From: Rariloculus sp965263005
Lineage (GTDB): Bacteria > Pseudomonadota > Gammaproteobacteria > Steroidobacterales > Rariloculaceae
DNA length: 64,000 nt
Direction of reading: 5' to 3'
Assembly: GCF_965263005.1 (NCBI RefSeq)
Contig: NZ_OZ253579.1
Span: 496,001 to 560,000 of the forward strand
Shown: in pieces, positions 1 through 7,748 of the stretch
Layout: every line of letters begins with the position of its first letter
How positions within the stretch are numbered: position 1 is the stretch's first letter
The notes under the pieces: model-generated
Told to the model about the DNA's origin: nothing
What the model saw: only the letters and a program-made list of their open reading frames with translations
The model's database searches: none
Translations under genes and position numbers: made by a program

Positions 1-26
1 CCGACGCGAACTGCATCGGCGAGAGC

Positions 27-79
27 CGCGTGAGGTTTTCAATCCGGCGCAACGCAGGTGCTGGCGCGAACCTCACGCG
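27..79. other. 11-bp inverted repeat at the 3' end of the carboxylesterase gene
   Basis: Arms at 27-37 and 69-79 are perfect reverse complements (CGCGTGAGGTT) separated by 31 nt. The right arm overlaps the esterase stop codon at 73-75. No T-run follows on either strand, so it does not meet the usual form of an intrinsic terminator, although it could fold at the end of the transcript. Confidence 0.35.
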
Positions 80-741
80 CGCCTGAGACCGGCTAGCCAC
101 GAGCTAATGTCGCTGATCTCCGCGGCACAGACGCCGTGATCGATCGGGTAGGTGCGCCAGTCGACAAGATAGCCGGCTGCAACCAGCAGATCGCGCGACA
201 GCGTCCCGAATGAGATGTCTATAAGCGGATCCACACTGCCGTGCGCCATCAGGATCGGGATGTCCCGGCTCGCCGCGGCCGCCTCAAGCTCGAGCTTCGC
301 CGCCAGCGGCAGATACGTGGATAACGCGATCACACCGGCAAGCGGCTCGGTCTCGCGCACGGCCGTGTGGAGCACGACCGCGCCGCCTTGCGAGAAGCCC
401 ACGAGCACGATTTGGTCGCGGCTGAGGCCGCGGTCGATTTCACGGCCGATCAGTTGGCGCACCGCTTCGGCGCTCGCTCGAATGCCGGCTTCATCCTCGG
501 GGCCGCTCGGGCCGAACGACAGGATGTCGTACCAGGCCCGCATCTCGATGCCGCCGTTGATCGTTACGGGACGCACAGGTGCATGCGGAAACACGAAGCG
601 TGCGCCGAAAGGCAAATCAAGCTCACGCGCGATCGGCTCGAAGTCGTATCCGTCGGCGCCGAGACCATGTAACCAGATGACGCCAAGATCGATCCCGGCG
701 CCCGTCTCAAGCTCCACAGTATCGAGTCTTCCCATCTTCAT
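73..741 (-). CDS. Alpha/beta-hydrolase carboxylesterase (phospholipase/carboxylesterase family)
   Basis: A 222-residue cytoplasmic serine esterase of the small bacterial carboxylesterase/acyl-protein thioesterase type. Seen directly: the early HGLGADGYDF segment that forms the oxyanion hole region, the FPHAPVRPVTINGG and MRAWYDI segments typical of the family, the nucleophile elbow GFSQGG (Ser near residue 117), an Asp in the HGSVDPLI segment, and a His in the late DHGVC segment, so the catalytic triad is complete. There is no signal peptide. Length matches family members (about 215-225 residues). It is divergent from argR, with about 95 bp between start codons that include a strong palindrome. 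Members hydrolyse short-chain esters in vitro; the physiological substrate is not apparent here. Confidence 0.9.
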   Translation of the reverse strand: MKMGRLDTVELETGAGIDLGVIWLHGLGADGYDFEPIARELDLPFGARFVFPHAPVRPVTINGGIEMRAWYDILSFGPSGPEDEAGIRASAEAVRQLIGREIDRGLSRDQIVLVGFSQGGAVVLHTAVRETEPLAGVIALSTYLPLAAKLELEAAAASRDIPILMAHGSVDPLIDISFGTLSRDLLVAAGYLVDWRTYPIDHGVCAAEISDISSWLAGLRRA

Positions 742-789
742 GTCCTCGATCGCCGCGACGGTGCTTCGGCCGCGAAGGGGGTTGCATAT

Positions 790-817
790 TTGCGCATACG
801 ATATAATATATGCGCAA
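790..817. promoter_or_regulatory. Palindromic operator/promoter upstream of argR
   Basis: TTGCGCATA (790-798) and TATGCGCAA (809-817) are perfect reverse complements separated by 10 bp. A TATAAT-like hexamer sits at 802-807 inside the spacer, and the mirror sequence could serve the divergent esterase. The position just upstream of argR suggests autoregulation by ArgR, but the sequence is not a clear match to the E. coli ARG box, so the protein that binds is inferred. If transcription starts a few bases after the hexamer, the argR leader is very short. Confidence 0.55.
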
Positions 818-837
818 CTTCATGCATGGTGCCCGTG

Positions 838-1305
838 ATGCCCACCGCGACCCTACAACAGCAGCTCGAACGTCGGCAAGCGATTGCGCGGCTGCTCGAT
901 GAGCACGAGATCTATCTCCAATCCGAGCTCGTCGAGCTGCTCCGCGCCGAGGGTTATCCGGCCACGCAGTCCAGTGTGAGCCGCGATTTGCGAAATCTCG
1001 GCGCCGCGAAGCTCAGGAACCGCTACAGCCTGCCCGAGCGCGTCGCCGGGCACAACGAGCAACCGCTCGAGGTCATCGGGCAGTTCGTTCGCGACATCCG
1101 CCCCGCGGGGCCGAACCTGCTGGTGATATCGACGGCGGTGGGCGCGGCGCAGCGCGTCGCGTTGACCCTGGATCGGGTCGGCTGGCCGGAAATCGTCGGC
1201 ACGTTGTCGGGCGACGACACGATCTTCGTCGCAACTGCGAGCGCGGCGCGGCAGCGTCGTCTCAGCAGCATGCTGCGACAGTGTTTGAGCGAGGCGGCAC
1301 AATGA
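838..1305 (+). CDS. argR: Arginine repressor ArgR
   Basis: From the ATG at 838 this gives 155 residues, equal to typical ArgR; an in-frame ATG at 826 is an alternative, and a TTG at 790 lies within the palindrome and is unlikely. The N-terminal winged helix carries the conserved QSSVSRDLRNLGAAK recognition region, and the C-terminal hexamerisation and L-arginine-binding domain shows the GTLSGDDTIFV core. It is the first gene of the arginine operon and overlaps argG by 4 nt (ATGA), so it should be co-translated with the genes it likely controls. ArgR binds DNA as a hexamer with L-arginine as corepressor. A perfect palindrome lies directly upstream. Confidence 0.92.
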   Translation: MPTATLQQQLERRQAIARLLDEHEIYLQSELVELLRAEGYPATQSSVSRDLRNLGAAKLRNRYSLPERVAGHNEQPLEVIGQFVRDIRPAGPNLLVISTAVGAAQRVALTLDRVGWPEIVGTLSGDDTIFVATASAARQRRLSSMLRQCLSEAAQ

Positions 1306-2516
1306 CTACGAGCAACAACGGCAACCCGATCGTGCTCGCGTTCTCGGGCGGCCTGGATACATCGTTCTGCATCCCGTGGCTCAAGGAAACCCATGGGCGC
1401 CCGGTCGTGACGGTTACCGTCAATACGGGTGGCATCGACAGCCAGGCTGCAACCGAGCTCACGGAGCGCGCGCTCGCGCTCGGCGCCGCGGATCACGTGC
1501 TCCTGGAGGCTCGCGAAGAGTTCTTCAACACGGTGCTCAAATACCTGATCATGGGCAACGTGCGCCGCGGCCAGCTCTATCCGCTGTGCGTCGGGGCCGA
1601 GCGCGGCGTGCAGGCGTCCCATCTGGCGCGGTTTGCAACCGATCTCGACGCGGCGAGCGTCGCACACGGCTGCACGGCCGCCGGCAACGATCAGGTACGC
1701 TTCGAGATTATCCTGAAAGCGCTCGCACCCGAGCTCGAGGTGCTTGCACCGGTTCGCGACCACTCCTGGGCGCGCGCGGCTCAAGTCGAATTTCTTGAGC
1801 AGCGCGGCATGCCGACGCCGCTGGGCGGCTCCGCCTACTCGATCAACCGCGGTCTATGGGGCGTGACGATCGGCGGAACCGAGACGCTGGATTCGAAGGG
1901 CTGCATTCCCGAATCGGCTTGGGTCTTGAGCCGCGGCGCGCTCGACGCGCCGCGTGCGCCGCTGGAAGTCGAGCTTGGCTTCGAGTGCGGCATACCGACC
2001 GCGATCGACGGCGCGCGCCTCGATGCCGTGACGCTGATCGAGCAACTCGAGTCGATCGGCAAGGCATACGCGATCGGCCGAGGCATCCACCTGGGCGACA
2101 CGATCATCGGCACGAAGGGCCGTGTGGCTTTCGAAGCGCCGGCTGCCGAGATCCTGATCGCCGCGCACCGCGAGCTCGAGAAACTCACGTTGAGCGCCAT
2201 GCAGTCGAGGGTCAAGGAGCAGCTCGGCCAGATCTATGGCGACCTCATCCATGAAGGCCGGCAATTGGACCCCGTTTGCGCCGATATCGAGACGCTGCTC
2301 GACTCGTCTCAGTCGCGCGTCACCGGCACGGTCCGCTGCCTGTTGCGGCCCGGCAGCGTGTTCGTGCTCGGGACGGACTCCCCGCACTCGCTGATGGCCG
2401 CGAGCCGAGGCAAATATGGGGAATCGGCCGGCGAATGGACGAGTGCCGACGCGCTCGGATTCTCCCGGATCCTCTCGCTGCCCGGCATGCTGCACACGCG
2501 CGCCCGAGGAGACTGA
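1302..2516 (+). CDS. argG: Argininosuccinate synthase
   Basis: Ligates citrulline and aspartate with ATP to argininosuccinate, the penultimate step to arginine. The product is 404 residues. The N-terminal ATP pyrophosphatase P-loop AFSGGLDTSF is near residues 15-24, and the family segments YLIMGNVRRGQLYPLCVGAERG and AHGCTAAGNDQVRFE (aspartate/citrulline-binding region) are present, followed by the ARAAQVEFLEQRG and TLDSKGC segments. The start at 1302 overlaps the argR stop by 4 nt and follows a GAGG-type ribosome site. The N-terminal region resembles the divergent short-form synthases that travel with N-acylated arginine clusters, an impression from reading rather than an alignment. Confidence 0.95.
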   Translation: MTTSNNGNPIVLAFSGGLDTSFCIPWLKETHGRPVVTVTVNTGGIDSQAATELTERALALGAADHVLLEAREEFFNTVLKYLIMGNVRRGQLYPLCVGAERGVQASHLARFATDLDAASVAHGCTAAGNDQVRFEIILKALAPELEVLAPVRDHSWARAAQVEFLEQRGMPTPLGGSAYSINRGLWGVTIGGTETLDSKGCIPESAWVLSRGALDAPRAPLEVELGFECGIPTAIDGARLDAVTLIEQLESIGKAYAIGRGIHLGDTIIGTKGRVAFEAPAAEILIAAHRELEKLTLSAMQSRVKEQLGQIYGDLIHEGRQLDPVCADIETLLDSSQSRVTGTVRCLLRPGSVFVLGTDSPHSLMAASRGKYGESAGEWTSADALGFSRILSLPGMLHTRARGD

Positions 2517-2517
2517 T

Positions 2518-3591
2518 ATGCGCTCCGTGCTCATTGACAAAATCGCCTCGGTTGCCCTCGACGCCGAACTGCCGCACGAGATACGCGTCAGCTCCGACAT
2601 TCCGTGCGTAGAAGGGGTTCTCGTGGCCGCCGAGGTTCTGAACCAGAAGTCGCGCTACAACACCCTCGAGCTCGCGAGCGGCAGAATGGCCCGGGTCAAG
2701 CGAGGCGACATCATCGTCGGCGCGCTGGGCCACCGCAAGGCGCTGTTCGGCTACTCGGGCCACGTGCCCGAGCAGCTCAAGCCCGGCGACATAGTTCAAC
2801 TGCTGAACCTCGGGGGCGTTCTCGGTATCTGCGACTCGGTCAATCCCACCCACGGCAATCCGTTCGACTGCCGCGTGCTCGGCGTCGTGCTCGAATTCCC
2901 GTTTCTCGGACAGCGCGTGGGTGTGCCTGCGCGCGTGGCCAGGCCGGGATTCGCGGCGCCCGGCGCACTTGCGCGCGTGCAAGCGCCCGTCGTCGCGCTT
3001 GCCGGCACGTGCATGGACTCGGGCAAGACGGTGGCCGCGTGCGCGCTGATCAGCCGATTTCGCCAAAACGGGCTGACCGTCGACGCGTTCAAAGCCACGG
3101 GTGTGGCGCTGCGCCGCGATATCCTCGCGATGGCGGACGCCGGAGCTCGCAATACCGGGATATTCACGGACTACGGCGTCGTAGCGACGACGCCGGAAAA
3201 TGCGCCTGCGTTGACACGTAGCCTGCTGGCCGAGCTCGGCCGCAAGAAGCCGGACGTCATCGTCTTCGAGCTCGGCGACGGCCTGCTCGGCGCCTATGGC
3301 GTGCAGGCGATCCTGCGCGATGCCGAGATTCGCGATGTGCTGTCGGCCGTCGTGCTCTGCGCGAACGATCCGGTCGCCGCGTGGGGAGGCACTACGCTGT
3401 TGCGCGATGAGTTCGGAATTTCGCCGACGGTGGTCACCGGTCCGGCGACGGACAACCAGGTCGGCATCGAGATCATCGAGCGGTGCTCGAGCGTCAGCGC
3501 ATTCAACGCGCTGACGGCGGGCAGCGAACTCGGCGATTTTGTGCAGAACGCTATCGGCCTCGGCCAGAGCCCTGCAGAGGCATCGCTATGA
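2518..3591 (+). CDS. Uncharacterised P-loop protein of the arginine operon, distantly DUF1611/DgcN-like in its C-terminal half
   Basis: A 357-residue cytoplasmic protein that I do not recognise by name. The first ~150 residues are strand-rich with repeated Gly-Asp turns (KRGDIIVGALGHR, LKPGDIVQLLNLGG). A P-loop GTCMDSGKT begins near residue 163, followed by a KATG motif near 192 and an acidic FELGDGLLG segment near 250. GTxxxxGK, then K/R-ATG, then E-x-G-(D/Q)-G is also the order I recall in DUF1611 proteins such as DgcN, a D-glutamate N-acetyltransferase, and more loosely in BioD/CobB-type P-loop enzymes. It lies 1 nt after argG and overlaps argC by 4 nt, so it belongs to the operon. No separate N-acetylglutamate synthase or argE deacetylase gene occurs here, so this protein could fill a pathway gap; that is inference. 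Confidence 0.75.
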   Translation: MRSVLIDKIASVALDAELPHEIRVSSDIPCVEGVLVAAEVLNQKSRYNTLELASGRMARVKRGDIIVGALGHRKALFGYSGHVPEQLKPGDIVQLLNLGGVLGICDSVNPTHGNPFDCRVLGVVLEFPFLGQRVGVPARVARPGFAAPGALARVQAPVVALAGTCMDSGKTVAACALISRFRQNGLTVDAFKATGVALRRDILAMADAGARNTGIFTDYGVVATTPENAPALTRSLLAELGRKKPDVIVFELGDGLLGAYGVQAILRDAEIRDVLSAVVLCANDPVAAWGGTTLLRDEFGISPTVVTGPATDNQVGIEIIERCSSVSAFNALTAGSELGDFVQNAIGLGQSPAEASL

Positions 3592-4649
3592 GCCGGCCCT
3601 GGCCCGTCATCGTCCTTGGCGGCACCGGCTACGTCGGCGGGGAGATGCTGCGCCTCGTCGCCGGTCATCCGCAGCTCGTGCTCGCCTCGGCCGTGTCGAC
3701 GAGCCGCGCGGGCGGAGCCGTGGCGGCAAGCTTCGCCCACTTGAGTCCGAGCTATCCCGAGGCGCGGTTCGTCTCGCTCGATACTGCGGTCGAACGGCTC
3801 GGCGATGCGCCCCACTGGGTCGTGCTCTCCGCCGCGCCGCACGGCGCTTCGGCCGAGATGGTCGTGCGCTTGCTGGATGCGGCGGATTCGGCCGGCGTCG
3901 AGCTGACCGTCGTCGACGCCTCGGCCGACTTTCGGTTCAGCGACGCCAACGCGTTCGAGGGCGTCTACGGGCAACCGCACTCCGCGCCCGGGCGGCTGCC
4001 CGAATTCCACTGCGCAGTGCCCGAGCACGCCGACCGCATCGACACGCCGCATGCGGCGCATCCGGGCTGCTTCGCAACGGCCATGCTGCTTGCGATCGTT
4101 CCGCTCGTGCAGGCGGGCGCAAGCACCACTTCGTTTCACGTCAGCGCCGTCACTGGGAGCACGGGCGCAGGACGCACGCCCAGGGTCACGACGCATCATC
4201 CCGTCAGGCAGAGCAATCTCTTCGCCTACCTGCCGCTCGCGCACCGCCACGCTCCCGAGGTGCGGGCCCTGACTCGCGCGGCGACGGGCCGCGACATCGA
4301 TCTTCACTTCGTGCCTCACTCGGGACCGCTGTCGCGCGGCATCCACGCGACGATATTCGCCGAGCGCGGCAGCGGTAACGATGCGGCTGATCTGTACGCG
4401 CTTCTGACGGAGTACTATGCGGGGTCTGACTTCGTCGGCATCGAGCTCGACCCGCCGCGCGTCAAGGACATCGTCGGCAGCAACTACGCGCGGTTGAGCG
4501 TCACGGCCGCCGACGACACCATCGTCGTGTGCTCGGTGCTCGACAATCTCGTCAAGGGTGCGGCGGGCGGAAGCATCCAATGGGTCAACCGCCTGCTTGG
4601 ATTGCCCGAAACCCTCGGCCTGACGACACCGGCGGCGGGCTGGGTCTGA
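3588..4649 (+). CDS. argC: N-acetyl-gamma-glutamyl-phosphate reductase
   Basis: NADPH-dependent reduction of N-acetylglutamyl phosphate to the semialdehyde, third step of arginine synthesis. The product is 353 residues. The Rossmann motif GGTGYVGGEMLRL is at the N terminus, the catalytic Cys sits in HPGCFATA near residue 163, the histidine of the HFVPHSGP segment is in place, and the C-terminal DNLVKGAAGGSIQ signature is intact. The ATG overlaps the stop of the upstream P-loop gene (ATGA), and the gene's own stop overlaps the argD start by one base (TGATG), so translation is coupled throughout. Confidence 0.95.
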   Translation: MSRPWPVIVLGGTGYVGGEMLRLVAGHPQLVLASAVSTSRAGGAVAASFAHLSPSYPEARFVSLDTAVERLGDAPHWVVLSAAPHGASAEMVVRLLDAADSAGVELTVVDASADFRFSDANAFEGVYGQPHSAPGRLPEFHCAVPEHADRIDTPHAAHPGCFATAMLLAIVPLVQAGASTTSFHVSAVTGSTGAGRTPRVTTHHPVRQSNLFAYLPLAHRHAPEVRALTRAATGRDIDLHFVPHSGPLSRGIHATIFAERGSGNDAADLYALLTEYYAGSDFVGIELDPPRVKDIVGSNYARLSVTAADDTIVVCSVLDNLVKGAAGGSIQWVNRLLGLPETLGLTTPAAGWV

Positions 4650-5809
4650 TGAACGCGGCAGCATCGGGCGCTCACCTGAGCGAGGTGTATCCGACCCTGC
4701 CCTTCGAGCCGGTCGGGGGCGAGGGCGTCTACCTTGAGGACGCCGCCGGACGCCGCGTGCTTGACCTGTACGCGGGCCATGCCGTCGCCGCGCTCGGCTA
4801 CAGGCACCCGCGACTCGTCGAAGCCGTCGCCGAGCAGGCGCGGACGCTGTTTTTCCAGAGCAACGCGGTGCCGCTGCGCGTTCGCGACGAGGCTGCGCAG
4901 ACGCTCGCGGATTTTGCGCCGGAGCCGCTCGAGCGTGTGTTTTTTGTCAACAGCGGCGCGGAAGCGAACGAGAACGCGCTACGCCTGGCCCTCAAGCTCA
5001 CGCGCCGCACTGGCGTTGTTGCCGTCGAGCACGCATTCCACGGCCGCACGGCAGCGGCTGGGGCCGTCACGTGGCCGCCGGGAAAGTCCTGGTACGGCTT
5101 CCCGCGAACGCCGATGGATGTGGCTTTTGTCGCCCGTGACGACGTCGCCGCACTGCGCGCGGCCGTCGACGATCGAACGGCGGCGGTCATTCTGGAGCCC
5201 GTCCAGGGTCTCGCGGGCGCCTACGCGTTGTCGCCGGAGTTCTGTCGTGCCGCCCGCAAGGCCTGTGACGAGACGGGCGCGCTGTTGATCCTCGATGAGG
5301 TACAGACCGGGATCGGCCGTCTCGGTGCGCCATTCGGCGCCGACTTGCTCGGAATCGCGCCCGATCTCCTGACGACAGCCAAGGGACTGGCCGGCGGGTT
5401 GCCGGCCGGCGCCGTACTCATGCGGCAAGAGGTTGCAAGCGAACTCGGTTCCGGCTCGCTCGGCACGACTTTCGGCGGCGGCCCCGTCACCTGCGCCGCA
5501 ATCACGGCGGTCATCGACACGATCCGGCGCGAAGGTCTCCTTGACCGGGTTCGGGCCGTCTCTGCGCAGATTCGCGCAAGCTGCCGGGTCGGACCGGTGC
5601 GGTCCGTTCACGGCATGGGTTTTTTGCTCGGCCTTGTCACCGGCCCACCGGCTGCCGCGGTCCGTGACGCGCTGCTCGAGCGCTCGATATTGACGGGTAC
5701 GAGCGTCGACCCTCACGTGCTCAGGCTGCTGCCTCCACTCATACTCGATGACGAACACGCGGCGCGATTGGCCGCGGCCTTGGGAGACCTTGACGATGCG
5801 ACGCTTTAA
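4649..5809 (+). CDS. argD: Acetylornithine aminotransferase (class III, PLP)
   Basis: Transfers the amino group of glutamate to N-acetylglutamate semialdehyde to give N-acetylornithine. The product is 386 residues, the normal length. Visible marks are the NSGAEANENALRLA pyridoxal-binding segment, HAFHGRT, the ILEPVQG and LILDEVQTGIGR segments with the PLP aspartate, and the Schiff-base lysine in TTAKGLAGGLP near residue 245. The start overlaps argC and the stop overlaps the start of argF' by 14 nt. It could also act on succinylated intermediates, since the family is promiscuous. Confidence 0.93.
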   Translation: MNAAASGAHLSEVYPTLPFEPVGGEGVYLEDAAGRRVLDLYAGHAVAALGYRHPRLVEAVAEQARTLFFQSNAVPLRVRDEAAQTLADFAPEPLERVFFVNSGAEANENALRLALKLTRRTGVVAVEHAFHGRTAAAGAVTWPPGKSWYGFPRTPMDVAFVARDDVAALRAAVDDRTAAVILEPVQGLAGAYALSPEFCRAARKACDETGALLILDEVQTGIGRLGAPFGADLLGIAPDLLTTAKGLAGGLPAGAVLMRQEVASELGSGSLGTTFGGGPVTCAAITAVIDTIRREGLLDRVRAVSAQIRASCRVGPVRSVHGMGFLLGLVTGPPAAAVRDALLERSILTGTSVDPHVLRLLPPLILDDEHAARLAAALGDLDDATL

Positions 5810-6797
5810 CGATCTCGCCGACTTGTCGATTGAGGAGCTCGACTCGCTGCTCGAGCTTGCCGGCCGTCTCGACCGCAAACCCGAGCCCCGCGCGCTCGAG
5901 GGCAAGGTCCTGTCGCTGCTGTTTCTGAGCCCTTCGCTCAGGACGCTCGCTTCGTTTCAGGCAGCCATGGTCAGGCTCGGCGGCGGCTCGTTCGTGATCT
6001 CGCCGGAGATGTCGATACACGGCCTCGAATCGCGGGACGGTATCGTCATGGACGGTCCGGCGGCAGAGCACATCAGAGAGGCCGTGCCGGTCATCGCCTC
6101 GTACGGCGATGCGCTCGGCATTCGGGCCTTCGCTGAGAGAAGCAATCTGGCGGACGACCTCGCCGACAAGCGATTCAAGGAGCTCGCGGCCTTGAGCGAC
6201 GCACCGCTGATCAACATGGAATCGGCCATCAATCATCCGTGCCAGAGTCTCGCGGACTACAAGACGATGGACGATCTCGCGATACCGAAGCAGGGCGGCC
6301 GGTTCGTGCTGTCGTGGGCCTACCATCCGAGGCCGCTGCCGCTCGCCGTGCCCGCCGCGACCGTTCACATGGCCGCGTTGCGCGGCATGGATGTCGTGGT
6401 ACTCCGCCCACCGGGCTTCGAGCTGCCCGCGGCCACCATGCACAAGGCGCGCAAGGCGGCGGAGCTTTCGGGCGGCTCCGTAACCGAGACGGCCGACAGG
6501 CGCGCAGCGATGGAAAGCGCCCACGTGATCTACGCCAAGTCCTGGTCTTCGACTCGGCACTACGGCGATCAGCCCGGCGATCAGGCCTTGCGTGAAGAGC
6601 TCATCGATTGGTGCGTTGACGAGCCGTGGTTCGAGAACGCCGAACCGAATTGCCGGTTCATGCATTGCCTGCCCGTGCGCCGCGGCGTCGTCGTCGCCGA
6701 CCGCATACTCGACGGGCCGCGCAGTGTGGTCATCGAGGAAGCCCGCAACCGCATGGTCGCGCAGATGGCCGTGCTGTACCGTATGCTCAAAGGCTGA
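5796..6797 (+). CDS. argF': N-acetylornithine carbamoyltransferase (AOTCase-type)
   Basis: Carbamoylates N-acetylornithine to N-acetylcitrulline. The product is 333 residues. The carbamoyl-phosphate loop reads SPSLRT, as in Xanthomonas AOTCase and Bacteroides SOTCase, not the STRT of ordinary OTCases, and HCLPVRR is the distal active-site motif. Glu78 (in GLESRDG) aligns with the AOTCase glutamate that sets acetyl versus succinyl preference (proline in SOTCase). The lysine reported to be carboxylated in the Xanthomonas enzyme (LPLRRNVK) is replaced by valine here (LPVRRGVV). The gene overlaps argD by 14 nt. Acetylornithine is the preferred substrate by this reading, which implies that a deacetylase acting on N-acetylcitrulline exists elsewhere in the genome. 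Confidence 0.88.
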   Translation: MRRFNDLADLSIEELDSLLELAGRLDRKPEPRALEGKVLSLLFLSPSLRTLASFQAAMVRLGGGSFVISPEMSIHGLESRDGIVMDGPAAEHIREAVPVIASYGDALGIRAFAERSNLADDLADKRFKELAALSDAPLINMESAINHPCQSLADYKTMDDLAIPKQGGRFVLSWAYHPRPLPLAVPAATVHMAALRGMDVVVLRPPGFELPAATMHKARKAAELSGGSVTETADRRAAMESAHVIYAKSWSSTRHYGDQPGDQALREELIDWCVDEPWFENAEPNCRFMHCLPVRRGVVVADRILDGPRSVVIEEARNRMVAQMAVLYRMLKG

Positions 6798-6803
6798 TCG
6801 ATC

Positions 6804-7739
6804 ATGACTAACCTCACGGGAAGCGAACGCGCAATCGCCGTCACGGCTCTGCGCCATGCGATTCCTTATCTGCGCATGTTCAAGGACAAGATGTTCGTCA
6901 TAAAGGCTGGCGGCAACGCATTCGCGTCGGCGGAATCGACGCGGGCGCTCGTCGAGCAGCTCGGCATCCTCCATCAGCTCGGGATCCGTGTCGTGCTGGT
7001 ACACGGCGGTGGTCCCCAATCGAGCGAGCTGTCGGATCAGCTCGGTCTCTTGACTCGCTTTGTCGAAGGACGCCGAGTTACCGACGGAGATGCGCTCAAG
7101 GTCGCGGTGATGGTACTGAACGGACAGATAAGCACTCGCATCCTGGCTGCCTGCCGCGAGTTCGACGTGCCGGCTGTCGGCATCAGCGGCGTCGATGCCG
7201 GTCTCGTCAGGGCGAGGAAACGGCCGCCAGTCGCCGCCGAGGGGCTTGACGCCCCTACGATCGACTACGGCTTCGTCGGCGACATCGAGCGAATCGAGCC
7301 CGGGGTCATTCTCAAACAACTCGCGAGCGGGTTCGTCCCGATTGTCAGTCCGCTGTCGGCCGACGACGCCGGGACGCTGTTGAACATCAATGCCGACACG
7401 GTAGCCGCCGCGATCGCGTGCGCGCTCGACGCGGAGAAGCTCATCCTTGCCACCGGCGCGCCTGGAATTCTGGAGGATGTCGCCGACCCTCAATCATTGA
7501 TCTCGTATATCGATCGCGCCGGGCTCCGGGGGCTGCGCGACGACGGTCTGCTGACCGACGGCATGCTGCCCAAGGTAGCCTCGATCGAACTGGCTCTGAC
7601 GGGCGGCGTCCCGCGCGTGCATGTGATCTCGTATGCGTCGCCCGATAGCCTGTTGCTTGAGATCTTCACCAATGAAGGCACGGGAACGCTGGTCGTCGAC
7701 GACATCGGTCAGTTGATGCCGGCAGAGCAACTCGTTTGA
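6804..7739 (+). CDS. argB: Acetylglutamate kinase
   Basis: Phosphorylates N-acetylglutamate, second step of the pathway. The product is 311 residues of the amino-acid-kinase fold. Visible marks are FVIKAGGNAF near the N terminus, the VLVHGGGPQ glycine-rich loop, GLVRARK, the NINADTVAAAIA nucleotide-binding segment and a late GMLPKVASIELAL lysine segment. An N-terminal helix of about 28 residues (SERAIAVTALRHAIPYLRMF) precedes the core, as in arginine-sensitive kinases. No GNAT synthase domain is fused, unlike the bifunctional enzyme of Xanthomonas. It starts 6 nt after argF'. Confidence 0.93.
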   Translation: MTNLTGSERAIAVTALRHAIPYLRMFKDKMFVIKAGGNAFASAESTRALVEQLGILHQLGIRVVLVHGGGPQSSELSDQLGLLTRFVEGRRVTDGDALKVAVMVLNGQISTRILAACREFDVPAVGISGVDAGLVRARKRPPVAAEGLDAPTIDYGFVGDIERIEPGVILKQLASGFVPIVSPLSADDAGTLLNINADTVAAAIACALDAEKLILATGAPGILEDVADPQSLISYIDRAGLRGLRDDGLLTDGMLPKVASIELALTGGVPRVHVISYASPDSLLLEIFTNEGTGTLVVDDIGQLMPAEQLV

Positions 7740-7748
7740 GGCACCGCG

